A stretch of DNA of 64,000 bases from Zonotrichia leucophrys gambelii (Eukaryota > Chordata > Aves > Passeriformes > Passerellidae): NCBI RefSeq assembly GCF_028769735.1, contig NC_088172.1, positions 62,651,075 through 62,715,074 on the forward strand, written 5' to 3'. Made by a program: the position numbers and the translations under genes. Below, in pieces: positions 25,401-39,300 of this stretch (positions are counted from its first letter, which is position 1; every line of letters starts with the position of its first letter). The notes beneath the pieces were generated by a model. It was not told the origin of the DNA, ran no database searches, and saw nothing but the letters and a program-made list of their open reading frames with translations.

Positions 25401-26536
25401 CCCAGGTTGAAGAATTTGTAAACTTTTTAGTTTGATGAAACTAGTTTTCTTAGAGTTGGCTACGCTTCTTCATTTTAGATTAAAAAATTATAGTAATTGG
25501 GTTGGTTTTGTACATATAAACCTTTATACAAGTGTGCTAATACTCAGCTTCACACTGCTTTTAAAGCTATGGATCATAACCCCTTTCCTGAAAGATTCTT
25601 TATTTGCACAGGAAGGTAGATTCAAGACAAAACTAAATTCTCAGTTATGTGTGATACAGCCTTTGATTTTTATCCTGTTAGCTAGTTTGTTTAACCAACA
25701 TGAAACACAATGCCCTGTTCCTAAGAGGCACAGTTGGTATTTTCCCAGTTCAGATATTTTCATGTTTAGTGTACTCATTAATAGGACATTTATTAATTTA
25801 TGTGCTTGCCTTACCACTGAGGGCAATAATTGTTGTGCTTAGCAACCTTAAAGGAAATGGAGTGTGGACTTTTACTCATGTAGCCAATTTCCTAATAGGC
25901 TCCATTTCATACCAGAATGAATTCATGTGCTAGGAGTCAAACACATCCGTAATACCAACACTGGCCACAACCCTCCAGGAAAAAATTATCCTTTCCTCTA
26001 GTATATTTGAAGTAATTTGTGAATATTGTCCACAAATAATTATCAGTATCTTTATGAGGAGCTTGTTTTACTTGACTGCTGTGTTACTTTTGGTTGGCTA
26101 CAATAGCTAATAACTTTATAATCTGTTTCTCTTTCGAAGATCCAAAACCACAGATGTCAAAAGCACATTTCCAACACAAATATGAGCTATTTTGGAAGTA
26201 ATGGTTTCTGTCCTGCAATCACTCTGAAATCTGCATTGAGATGCTCTCTGTGGTGACCATCCACCACTATTCTGTTTGCAGCCTCCTACATTCACAACCT
26301 CCACTCAGAACAAATTCAAATTTTTGTCAAATTTACATACAGTTTATCTCTGCAATATTAACCTAGCTGTAAGGACAATGTCTTTCCAATTTTTCCTCTT
26401 TCAAAAACATTCAGTTACGTTTAGCATCATGTCTTGAGTTCACAGAACAAGGCTGTAAAAGGAGGGAGAAAGGAAGAGGAGGGATTCAGACCTCCCTGGC
26501 CAAAGGTGCTCATTAGATAGATGGCAGTGCTCATAT

Positions 26537-26573
26537 AGATAGCAGGGACTCTGCTGTAGAGTCACTGCTATCT
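26537..26573. repeat. Inverted repeat, 16-bp arms, one mismatch
   Basis: The left arm (26537-26552) and right arm (26558-26573) pair at 15 of 16 positions around a 5-nt loop. Confidence 0.85.
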
Positions 26574-26789
26574 GTACCTGAACGCCTTCTCTTCCAATCT
26601 GCAGATAAGAGTGACATGTGAGGTGCCCATAAGGGCTGCAGACTGTCTACATGACAATATATATCCAACAGTTCCTAAACATGGATGCAAAGTCCTGGTG
26701 AGAATATCTTCCTTTTTTTTTTAACCTTCTGTTTATAACTGCTTTAGGCATTTCTGGAGGAGAAGGCACTGCTGGATTTTACTTCCAAG

Positions 26790-26827
26790 TCTCATAAAAT
26801 ATTAACTATTTCCAATATTTTATGAGA
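26790..26827. repeat. Perfect inverted repeat, 14-bp arms
   Basis: The arm tctcataaaatatt (26790-26803) is matched exactly by its reverse complement at 26814-26827, with a 10-nt loop. It is AT-rich. Confidence 0.85.
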
Positions 26828-29800
26828 AGCTCTCTTGGTTTTGTGCATAAAGAACAGCTGCATTTCAGATAATACTGGTGAATTCTGAAAATGTAAGAAA
26901 AAACCTAGATTTAATCTCAGAGTTTTAACACCCTCCTGGGTTTATCTGGCAATTGCTTTTCCTTGCGGATTTGCATATGGGACACTGTCTGACTACAAGA
27001 CCTAAATCTCCTCAAATCACAAAAAAATACAGTGTTACACCATCAACATCAACAATGCAGCAACAATAACTTCTTAACCCGTACAATATTAAAAAAACCT
27101 GAGCATCACCTCTACATTCTTCACCACCAGCCTGCTCCTGGTCAGTTTGGTAAAGCACTGGATGTGAAATGCATCTCAATGTAGTTGTGCACATTTTCTG
27201 CCACCACAAACATTGTATAATCTGAGTTAAACCTCTACTCCTGAAACACCCCAGCTCAGGAGGACTTCTAACATAGACACAAAGGCCAGGAGACCACGTT
27301 TGACAGTAGCTCACACTTTGAGTACTGAAGGAAAAGTAGGTGAAAAACATCTAAAGTTGGAATATATGAATACAGAATGAAAATATCTAGACCCTAAAAA
27401 CACGATGTAAAAAAAAATCTGTTGTTCAGACTGTGACTCAGAAAGAAAAGAAATAAATTCAGTCTGTGAGGGGATCTTTTGTCCTCAAAAAAAAATTCTT
27501 TCAGAACTGTCTGAGCAAACAAGCACATGCTCCTGGCCTCAAACATCTAAAAACAGACCACAGGAACTGAAGACAGAATAAAATTTCTTTTCATCTTCTC
27601 ACCTGAATATTTACAGAACTATGCACTGCCCTCCCAGTTTGTATTAGGCAGGACAGGAACGAGAGATGAGATGAAAAAGGGGCATCCAAAGATCTTTCAG
27701 AAAGTAACAGTAGAGATGCTTCTGAGGACACATATTCCGTATTTCAAGTCACTGGTTTTACAGACAGTGTTCTAGGATGAAAATCACAAAATCTGTCTAA
27801 TTTAAGTTTTGTTGCCAGCTGCTTGAACCAAAGATTAGGTAGGATTTAAGCACTCCCAATGGCCTGTGAAATGGAGAGGGTTTCAACCTACAGAAATAAC
27901 TCACCAGATATTTGCCAGGAAGAAAATTGCTGCCTATTTAAAATAAAATGATGTGTAAGAGCAAGAAGATCCAGACTGATTCCTGTGTTCCCCTTTTACC
28001 AGGAAGACTGATTTTAAACACTTTAAATAACTACATTCTTTCGTGTTCCCTGTGTATACTCTGCACTTTGTCTTTCTTCTTATTTTCTATTGTCAGTATT
28101 TCCTTGGTTCTTTTTTTCCTTTGCATTGTCTTTTCTCTTTCATGTCTTTCCTTTGTCAAATTCCTCCCAGTGCCAATACTAAAGAGCTTGTAGAATGAAC
28201 TGGATGCCACGTCCACTTATAAAGTTACACAGACAAACAGAAAAATCCATTCAATTGTGCCTTCTTTTTTAACTGTTCCTGTCCATCACTACCCTTAACA
28301 GTTAGTACTGGGACTTTTGGAAGTGTCTTAGACCTCATGATTTGTGGCTTCAAAGTAAATTTGCTGTAGCTGTCCAGAAGCTGTGCACCTCTCAAGCTCT
28401 CAGACCCTTTGCTCTATAATTTTATTTCTGACTGCACAATAATGGTGCTATGTCCAGAAGAATTCAAGATGAGGATTAAAAATAATGTCCTAGGCACAAC
28501 CTCTCCCCAGATTTTCCAAGTTTGCCCTGCCAAGTGAGGTTCAACAGACTGGGCTTCTGGGTTAATTCTCAGGAAGCAGCAAGTCAGATCTCTGGAAGCA
28601 AACCGGTTAATTTTCCTGGGAACTCTTGCTGAAATGCTTAAAGCAAGTAGCTGTGCTGATTGCCCTCAAAGAGACCAATCAGTTTGGCACAATGAGTTCC
28701 CCCTTCAAGCACAGATATTATTTAAAAGAAATTATATAGGATGAGCCTTTTGGCACCATGTGCTTTGTAATTATATCCTCCCTATCCTGCTGTCCTAATC
28801 ACTCCAGTCTCCCACTCTCACTGAGGCCAATTGTTTTTCTTGAGCCCGCTGGCTATTTCTCTTTTTTGGGAGGAGCTTTTCCTTTTACTTCTTCCAGCTG
28901 CCATTAGGGCACATATTAATATAGTTGGGTCCCAGCTATCTTATTATGAGACAGCAATATAAGCCTGTTTTCCAGATGAGTATCTGCCTTCAGACACTGG
29001 GAAAAGGGAGAAAATGCTGGGGTGGAAATGCCTATTATAAAATGTAAAAGCACACTAGTGTGTGCAGTGAGGAGTGTCAGTGCAACCCTCCCACTCCATT
29101 TCTGGCTCTGCCATCATTGTGGCACCAGGCCTGAGTAAAGCTGCTGCCACCAGTTACTCACAAGTACCTTGGGACAAAACTTGGCTACTTTTTCCATGTG
29201 CTTTTGAGATCCTATGTTGAAAAACCCTGAGAACATCCAAGCATTATTGTTATTCAGCACTCAGAGTATATCTAACAGGCTTAATATTTGTCATCTATTA
29301 CCCTTTCTTAATGAAGAGGATGCCTTTTATTATTAGTGCAGAGGGTGAGTATATTATTGCTGCTGTTTATCACTAGTGCAATAATAATTAAAATCTTTGG
29401 GTCACATGTAAAACATGAATTTTTGAAATGACAGTGAAGCAGTGCTTTGTAGACTAAGAAGTATCTCTCTTAATACTCTAGATGTTCATAGATTGATTCA
29501 CAGTCTTATACATCTTTACAAAGTGAATTATTTTAACCTCACAAGTGCATTGCTGAACAATGCAATATCAGATGAATGCCTGCAGCAAAGGTATAGTGAC
29601 TGATATTCATGGGCAACACCACAGATAAAGAATAAGTCCTTTGTGCTGGTTCAAGGCCATGGGAGTTTTGATTAAAAGAGCAGGCTTAAAGACAGGACAC
29701 TAGCTTGAGGCTGTGGCTGGAAAGTTAGGAGGGCTGCTCTATCCTTTCAGAAATAAGGTACTTTATATGATGAATCATGGATATAGTCATGAGATTCATA

Positions 29801-32800
29801 ACAATGCAAAACTACAATAATCCCACAGATTTAAGTGTAGCCATATCAGATGAATGCATGGGCAGCAAAGAGTATCATCTACCCCAAATATTTTGGATTA
29901 AATTCAATCTTTTACTTAGACTGTAACATTGTGTTTGTTGAAGCCTTCAAGAGAGGGCTAAGGCTGAGAAAAACAGGAGGCTTTTTCCAACAGTTTACTT
30001 TGGATAATCAAGGCAGGATTGTAACATTATATTTTCTATTTGATGAATTTAATCTAAAATAAGCAAAAACTTTGCATATTTAATTCTTCAGATAGGAAAT
30101 TCAGATTAGCTCTAAAATATTTTGTACATACTGGTCAGATATTGGTGAGAAGGTTTTACACATTGCCTCAGGTTTCAGCAGATATAGAGGAACCACAGCC
30201 TTAGGATCTGTGAAGGAGGTCAGGAAAGAAACAGGAAGAAAATTTTGGTTTCTCTTAGTCACTCTCGTACTCCTCCCTATTTTCAGCTGGTACTGTACTA
30301 TGGCACATAAATTTACTACACTAATTAAATACATTTACTATCTTATTTTTTCCCCACCCACTTGGGCACAATATATATGTGCTGTTTGTGGAAGTTCTGT
30401 ATGCTTTTAAAGATATGCTTTTATCTTTTGTCAGCTTGATCCCTGCCAACGTTTAGGAGTTTGCAATTTACATAGTGTTTCAAAAAAGCAACAGTTTCCA
30501 CAACCTTCCTTGGGATGTGATTATCCATTGGTGGATCTTGTCTTTTTTTCTTGCAGTAAGATATGAAAGAAGTTATAGCAGGTTCATGCTGTCTCTTGCA
30601 AGCAGAAACTGCAAAATCTTTACAGATCTTGTTAAAATAGTCATGGCAATTTAAAAAAATGCTGGAGTAGAAACTTTGAGTTCCATGCTTACGTGACAAT
30701 GGCAGTGAGCACCAAAGATGTGTCATGCTAAGCTATAAGCCCTGACTTTCACACAATAACAGGACAACTCTCCATAAAGCCTTCTTACTGCTTATCCTTA
30801 ATCCCCCAACTTCTAGACTGGATTTGGTTAATGCTTTTGGGGGATGAATCTGGATGATTAATTAACAGTACCAGGGATATCTGTAATAAGATTATGCACA
30901 TGGTTTTACATTCCCATGACTCAGTTGATTTTCTTTTGAACTAATGGGAACTTTGTTATTGCATTCAATGCACTCTGTGTTGGAACTGTCAATGCTGATA
31001 AAACTGTAATAATAAAACAGCTAAAAGGAAAACAGATTTAGAATGCAGACAAACAAAAAATATTAGCTCCTAGAATAGTTGGAGGGAGGGTCACGTTAAG
31101 CTAGGAATCCACAGAAAAACTAAAAGAGGGCAAAACATTAGGTAGAAAAATCCAAGATAAAGAAGGACAGTGAGGACTGCCAGGTAGGATAAGCCAAAGA
31201 CAAACAGAACACATCAGAACACAAACACAAAACATAATTGGAATAAGAAATAATAAGACTGTTAGGTTTATCCAGAAAAACAGAAGGAACTGCCTCTTGT
31301 GAGAAAAGTCCATTAGTACTGGATAGAGCAGTGGAACTCATCAGATCCTGTTCCTTTCAAGTAGAGTAAAAAACACACTACTAAAAATGCAGTTTTCTAT
31401 TTAAAGGAGGCTTCTTGTCCTATAATGTGTTGTTACGGGTTAATGTGTCCTTGTGCAAAGAGACTTCAGACAAATTCTTTAGCTGCAGTTTGACCTCTTC
31501 ACTGTGGTCACCAGGACAAATCCTTTGGAGAATCCAGCTGACTTGTGTCCCTCCTGTTACACAAAGCAGACTTGTCAGATATTTCCATAGGAGCATCCAC
31601 TGCATGGCCCATAGATATGAAGTAGGAGTACTGGGGAGGCAGCTGCCCTCCATCAGAGGCTCCCTTGGCTGGCACCCAAAGGTCTTAGCATAACCCTGGG
31701 GCAGCATCATCTTCTGGTGCCACTTGCAGCAGGATGAGGCCTGCCCTGATCTTTGCTAGGAGCTGGGCAGATGCCTGAATGATCACAGCACAAGGGACAT
31801 GAGGGCCAGAGACAGCCCATCCATCTCCCTCTCAGCTGCACTGAACCTCCATCAGACAGGCTCCAGCCTCTGCACCCGTGGCAGAAACTTTCTCCTGAGA
31901 TCTGGAACAAGGAAACTCCCCCACAGTTGACTGTTCATGCTCGTCTTCCCTCTCTCACTCCCAGCAGATGAAGGTCTGGATCTCAGGTTAAATTTCCACT
32001 GAGAAGCAGCAGGAGAGCAGATTTATACCTTGCATGTTATTTCCAACAGCATGCCCCCAAGTGTATATAAAACATTACTATAATTCTGTCCTAGGGTTAT
32101 GTTGATATTAATAAACCACTTGAATTTTGCTCTAAGTAATTAAAATCACAAGTACTTTTTGTTGCAGTCACAGGCAGGAGGCAAGGTGGCTGGGGCTATA
32201 TTATTTAGATCTGTGTAATAATTCAGGCAGCAGCATGTGTTTTTTCAACTGCTTTTCTTTCACACAACAGTCTAAAGCCTTCACGAATGCAATGCACAGT
32301 CCCTCAATGCTTCAAAACATAAATCTAGATCCCATACCATCTGATGGAAATAAATAGCACAAAAGCCAAGCAATTTATTCCTGATTAACTAAGTACAAAA
32401 CACCTTGCAAATAACTTATACTTGTTTCATGTAGTAACTCACTGGAAAGAAATAGCTCTTCAGTGTCAATTTCCACCTGGCTGGATATTGGCATTTCTAA
32501 TGCAAAAGGTAATTACAAACTGAGTATTGCTCACTGAGATCCAAAAAAATAAAGCTTTAGACTCAGCCCAGGCTCTCTGGCTCTTTCAGACACCAATAGG
32601 AACAAGCCAGCACTTCGCCAGAAATAAGTATAAGACTTGCTGTTAGCTCAGTCCTTCCCCCACTAATGGCATTTCTCTAGGACTGACTTTCTAGAGTGGA
32701 TTAAAATGACAACAACAACAGACACATAGAGAAAATAAGAGAAAATCACTAAGCAAATGCATTTATAGGAAGGAAGCAAATGCATACATATGGAAGGTTA

Positions 32801-33311
32801 TAAGGCCTCTCACGCCCTATTTGCTGAAGCCCTCAATCACTGTATAGGACATAACTAGTGCATTTACAGGAACTTAGAAACCCTAATAGAAAAAGCATAT
32901 GTACTCCCTTGACATATGACTATTATATGGGAATTGACAAGCTTTTTCTTGGCTTCTTTTTGCCCATCAGAAAAGCTTATATTGTGCTCTGTTCCTGATT
33001 GTTTGGATGAACAGGAGAGATTGCAGAACTGTGCCTGGAAGGCTTGTGTGAGATAGGTGAAAGAATAAAAACACAGCTTTAAATCTACAAGGAGTTAAGA
33101 CCATTGCATGACTAAGCTTGAGATAACTTCTTGCCCATCAAACAAGAGAAAAGATTCTTGGGCTTGTTAACCAGGATCTCAGAACAGTTTTTTCATTCTT
33201 ATATTTAAGAGCTACTCTTATAATCACTGAGTAAAATAAGGGCTAGCTTTTAGACAAATATATTTAGATGAAAACTGACCCTTAATCTCTGTGCTTCAGT
33301 CTGTGTCATAC

Positions 33312-33324
33312 AGTAGTAGTAGTA

Positions 33325-33357
<33 letters not shown>

Positions 33358-33360
33358 GTA
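33312..33360 (+). repeat. (AGT)n/(AAT)n microsatellite
   Basis: About five AGT/GTA units pass into roughly ten AAT units and end in one AGT-like unit. It is a compound trinucleotide repeat likely to vary in length between individuals. Confidence 0.95.
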
Positions 33361-36300
33361 CAATGCTTAATCTAGGTTAATGCTATATACTTGAAGAGTT
33401 TTGACCCTGCTCTTCCTCCCCTGTCAGTGTATAATGTAGACAAAGATAATAAAATAAGGTATTTGTGTTTTAGTCAATCCATCCCACCCACATCAAGCTT
33501 CACCCAATTTAACTGCCAGTTCATGCCTGACTGCAAACTGTCTAAATCCCTAAGGAGCAGGACTGGTTTAAGTCCTTTTACTTAAAGTCTTCTTTATCTT
33601 GTATAAAACCATACAGCTGCTTCAACAGAAGTTATTTTTCAATGCAGCCAACGCCTAAATATTGGCACTCTATCTGATCATTTTAAGTACTTTAGTATTG
33701 AGCCAAGCTATTTGTTTTTATCTTGCTACATCCCTGTCTCCCCACTATCTTATCAAACATAACTTTGTCATATGTAATTGCTAATCCTAAACAATTCACC
33801 CTTAATGGTAGAATCATCTGTTTATCATGTGCTGTAATCATTGAATACCACCAGAAATAGTGAAGAGTATCTTACATTAATTGGAAAAGTCTTTTATCTC
33901 TGGTGTGGATATCCTCTTTCTTCCTATCATTTATTTCCTGGGACACTGCAGTGGAAAAAAAAAAACAAGCAAAAAACCTTTGTACATTTTATTTCACAGT
34001 GATTTCTACTCCTCCTACTATTAATTGGATTTTTTTTTGTTTGCTGATTTTTTTTTAACAGAAAAAGCCTTTAACTGAAGAGACTCCACATCCTATTACA
34101 TTACCAGTAAAATGACTACATTTCAGTGTGCAGAGATGTATAACAAGTTCAGCCAGATAGGTCTCACTTCCAGACAGCTTGTAGTTTCAAAATTGCTTTA
34201 TCTGCTTCAAGGGAAGTCACTGAAACTCACTGAAAACCTTGCTATAAATGGTAGTGTGATGTCACTATATACTGGCAACAACCAAGGCCATTATGTTCTA
34301 CCTTTCACGCCTACCTTTCATTCCTTTAACCCTATCAGCAGGAGCTTTGGGAAAATTCTTTAATCTGCTCTATTTTTTTTTTCTGTGTATCACCTAGAGA
34401 AGTTATGTTTTCTTTCTTATTTCCAACTCAAAACAAGTACAATGTATTCATTGTGATGAAATTGCTACCCAAAGGGACTGCCAATGATTGCCTGATCAGT
34501 GCTGAGAGTGATGGCCTTCAGGTATTCTGGTATTGTTTGGGGGTTTTTTTTGTTTGTTTGCTGGATTGGTTTTTTTTTTTTTTTTGGGGAGGGGAGAGTG
34601 TTCTTTGTTTTGTTTTGTTTTTCACTTTGGTCTTGTTTGGTTGTTTTTTTTTTTTTTAATAGTTACATGACTTTGAGGTGAAAGTTATTGAAGAGCAAAC
34701 AGAAATCATTAATGCTTCCCTTTTCACTTATCTACTAACATTCTGATATTCTCCTGCCTGCTTATATGCTGCACATGAGTATTAACAAACTTCATTTTAA
34801 AAAGAGATTAACAGAAAATGGTACCCATGAATGTAGCAAATGGGGGAAGGGAACTTATTTGCAGGTTGAAGAATGCCAAATCCTCAACAATTTGCCAGTA
34901 ACAGAGGAGAATATGAGCAGAATATCTGCTGCTGGAATAGGACCATCTCAAAGAAAAAACAGATTATTTATAAAATGTTAATGATTACAGAAATTCCATA
35001 ATTAGAATCACTGCTACTTCTGTTGCAGATAATACAGATGGATGAAAGGGAACAGAGAAGGTCCTCCAGGCTCACAGGAAATTTTTTGCTGTTCAGCACT
35101 GAGGATGATTATAAGAATCCAAAGCCTAAGTAAGGAAAAGGGAGAAGCTGAATAAGAAGGAGTAGGCTAATATGTCTGGAGGAGAAAGGCAAAGCAACTG
35201 TGGATAATACATAAGAGAAAAGAGTGTGTCAGAATGGTTTAATATAAATCTCAACCAAGAGCTTATTTTAATTTGTTCTCATTTTTCTTTTCAGACCTTC
35301 CTTCCTCAGTACATATTTTAATGTGAAGGAGCCTTAGGAATTTGCCATGGATCCCAAGAATGACTTGAACTGAGTCTCAGATTCACAAGAACAAAGGAAA
35401 GTGAGCACAGAACAAAATAATTTCTATTATAGTCATATAAAATAGCATATTGTAAGTCATACACTTTTATCTGTCACGTCAGTAACATGCCATGATTCCT
35501 GACAAAAGCCATGTATATTAAACAGGTCCTACATCTCATCAGTTGAAGCCAGAGCAATGGCAATAGGAGGACCGCTTTCAAATATTACACTTTCTGATAC
35601 ATTTGCAGTTTGTGTTTTTCTGCTGTACTGCATGGTTCATAATTTCATGCTTATTATGCTTGCTGTTGACATTACCCCTCAGCACATTTCAATTTCAAGC
35701 TCCATACTATGGAAAAGTGCCCAGGCATATAATCAAAACACCAAATAATGAAGCTTCAACTTAACCAACTTGAGCAGATCTTCAGAGCTCTGTAGCTGCT
35801 TACAAAGTGATTTGCTGAGTGGCTTTAAGTAGATATTTAAAGCTAAAAATGTGCATCAGTGCTTTACTGATGCTGATTCACCTCCTTCCCTCCATGTCAT
35901 ATATTTAACCCTCAACACTTTCATTTGATGTTGCTGGGACTACATTGAACTCCACCCAAAAAGCCCCATCCTCTCCTGAGTCCTGCTGAACTCACAGTCT
36001 CAGGATATTTTTCACTGCAGGAGTCCTGCAGGTCAGTTTTGCCCCATGTGAAAAACATTGCTCAGTTTCACAGCTGCTGCCTATCTGTTTTACTGGCTAA
36101 GTAATCCAAAACAATTCTCTCTCTTTTTTTGTTTTATGAGAAAATTCAAACAGGAGAGGACTGAAACATGATCCCTCGACCATCTTTTTATTTTCTCTGC
36201 ACTCACTTTGCTCTCTCCTATTTAACCCTTCTCTAAATGAAATAGCTCTGTCTTTCCATCGTCTCTTCATTCTGGACCTTCTCTGTGATTCTGGTCTTTT

Positions 36301-39300
36301 CCCTCCTCATGTTTTCTCCTATTCCTGCTGAAGTTGGTCCATGAAGAGTTGGTCAAAACTGAGGACAACATATAAATTTAATGTTATAAATAAGGAATTT
36401 ATACTTATGGGGAATTATGTTACTTCGGTGTGCAACCCAGAAAGACTGGAAGGATAGTGGTCTGATTTGATGTGATTAATCCTGCCAACAACTTTGACAG
36501 AAGTCAGAGGAAGAAAAGAAGGAACTGAAAATACAAAGTCACATTTTAATGTTTTGAATGTTAAGGGAGAAAGAGAACTGGCTACATGTCTGTCTTTCTT
36601 GTAAGTGAATTTATGAGACGAAAATGCTGTACAGGTATTGCTTTCCATAACGTGTAAATCACATTTACCTACAGAAAGGAGGAATGTTTACATTACAGTC
36701 ATTCTGTCTGGGACAGAAAGACACTGCAATGTAATTAGCAGGAAGATATGTCTGTTGTAAAAGGTCACCTCTCCCATGAAGAGAGGCTTTGCACAGTCCA
36801 ACCTAGACAGGCTTGAACAATAGTACAAGAACATTCATTATATCCATTATAATGTCTCAAGCACATTTGCAGCCAACCCAGGCTGCAAATACAATACATT
36901 TCCCTAAGTGGATTAATAGGAAAGCAGAGGTCCTAGAATTGCTCTGACTTGTCATTTATACACATTGTAATCCTGACAACTAAGTATTAGAGAAAATCCA
37001 AGCAGAGACTGTGCAAGAAGAGCCCACAATTTACTACACTCTACAATGCAGCATGCTGATCTCTTGATTAGCCCTCAGCTGTAACAGCTAAGTAATGTCT
37101 AAACTTTTTCTAAGTCTGAAGACAGAATTTTTCACACATATATATATATGATTTTATCTCATCTTCCTTTTTTAACATTCTTATTTATAACTATGTTTTC
37201 ATATTTATGATCAAGAATGGAGCCAATTGCTTTGCTAGACGACACTTGTTTTCATTCACTTTATGCCTGCCCATCATTTAAATCTCCTGAGACAGTTAAA
37301 CTACTTCCTCAGAAGCAAAAGGATGAAATGAAGCAGTACTACAGTCAGGCTGTGGATGCCAGCAGACTAAGTCACACCTTGGACTTCCAAGCAGCGGCAG
37401 TAGCTGAGAGCAGTGTGCAGTGGTGTGGGTGCAGTGCTGCATGTGGAAACCCATTTGTGACAGAGCCAGGTGCCCCCAGCCCCCCAGGCCAAGCACAAGT
37501 GTTCTGCACAGGCACAGGATCTTGCAAGGCATTTGGGGAGAGAAGATGAGGGCACCCAGACACCCAGAGCTCTGCAACTACAAGGTCTTGCTCAGCCATC
37601 CTGGGTGAAGACCTCAAAGCTCCTGCAGCATTGGACAGTGCTTTTAGGCAAAATTTGTGACAGTACTTCCCTCTCTGCTACTTCTGTGGATGCATACTCT
37701 GGTTTCTCTTCAGATCATATATGGATAAAGATATGTTCAAAGAGCTTCAGTGAAGCAGAAAGGCTCTGTTTTCCCTTTCAGGAGCTCAGCTTGCTATTTG
37801 TATGAGGAGATGTCCTGAATTTCCTGAGCATATCTGTACAAGCTGACTGCGTGAATTATGTCTATTGACCCTCCAGGATAAAGGTATCTCCAGTCTGGTC
37901 TTGAAGATAAGATCCAAATTCCACAGGAGTCAATGGAAAAGCTGCTGCTGCTATCTCTGGAAGACTTACTCCTTGGCAACTCTGGTAACTCACCAAGTGC
38001 ACAGTTGGCCTGTTCTGCTGAAGTCCATGGAACTGTAGATGAAACGAAGTCCCACAGAAGGAAGCATTCAGTGAATCACTACCTTTTCAGCAGTGAACTG
38101 GACCATTGGGGGTGCTGGAAAGTGTAGAAGGTTTTCAGTGGAGATTGAAAGAAACACAGAAAAGGATTTAAACCAGGCACACCTCATCTGTGAATGACTA
38201 TCAGACATCAGGTTTCCAGATGAAAGAACATTATGAGAAGTACAGAAAAATTGTGTAGGTATTCAGAACATCATATTTATAACCTGTACATATAACATTT
38301 TAAAGTGCATAGTAAAATAATCTTCATGTAGACACACTATTTATAGAAAACTCACTTGAACTAGAAGGCAAGAGACAAAAAAAATCCTGAAAATTTTATA
38401 TAAGTAATTCTAGTGATAGAACATCTAATTTTATTTGCTTCCTCAAAATGTCCTTGTTTTCATAGGTAACTGGTGCATGATAATAAACAAGTAAGAGATT
38501 ATTATTAGAACCCACAGTATACTGTATAGTGACTTATTTTGCAATTAAAATATGGCTTATGTCAAATACTTCTCTTCAGTTTGAGCCTCCCTATAAAGGC
38601 AGCAGAAACTGCTGCTCTGCTTTTTATAAAACATCTTTGTCAAAGCACTTCAATTGGCCTCTAAGTCACCAAAATGCTTTAGATTTTCACACAAGGAGTG
38701 ATAGGGCTTTTCCTCCTCATTCAGCCATTTTGGCTGGTTGTTACAATCACCTTGAGATTGTTCTGATTTGGCTTTGTTATGTGTTTTAGAGCTGAGACAA
38801 GACATTCTGCTTGCAGCACTACCAGGTATATTTGGCATTTGCTGCAGTTGTGTGTGGCTTTTGTTAGTGTGAAGCGACAGCGCTGTGATGGGAACAAACC
38901 CCGACGGAAAGTGAGGGGAGGATGGTGCATGGAGAGAGTACTGGTAAGAGCATCATCTGTACTGCTGCACACTGTGTGTGCTCTCTTTGCATAACTCAAA
39001 GCAAACACAAAGCTGAGAATCTGTTAGTACAAGCAAAGGGAATATTTTAGATACATGATTTATAAATATGATACAGTCCCGGAAATGTAGTTACCACGAG
39101 TAACTAGCACAGTTATTATTTCACAAGATGCAGCAACCATTCAAACTTGAAAGAATGTGCTAATTAAGCAACACAGTTGAGAGAAAGGCCCCACTTGCTA
39201 TATTAGCATCATTTTATTTCAGAGCTTGGTGCCAGATAGGAAGGTAAAAGGCTGCTTCATCACAGTCGTTTGCTTATAAGCACAAAATCTACCTGATGGT

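Larger units (their letters stand above)
22491..33311. other. Upstream AT-rich DNA, no gene seen
   Basis: This is the first block upstream of the CpG island. I found no exon I can name. It has two short fold-back hairpins (26537-26573 and 26790-26827), a pyrimidine-rich run (about 28060-28170) and a somewhat GC-richer patch (about 31480-31980) without recognisable coding. The 136-codon open frame at 25432-25842 is hydrophobic only because the DNA is T-rich. Confidence 0.6.

Noticed and set aside
25432..25842. 136-codon hydrophobic plus-strand frame that might be a membrane protein
   Set aside because: T-rich DNA gives Phe/Leu/Ile-rich translation. There is no promoter, splice or family support.
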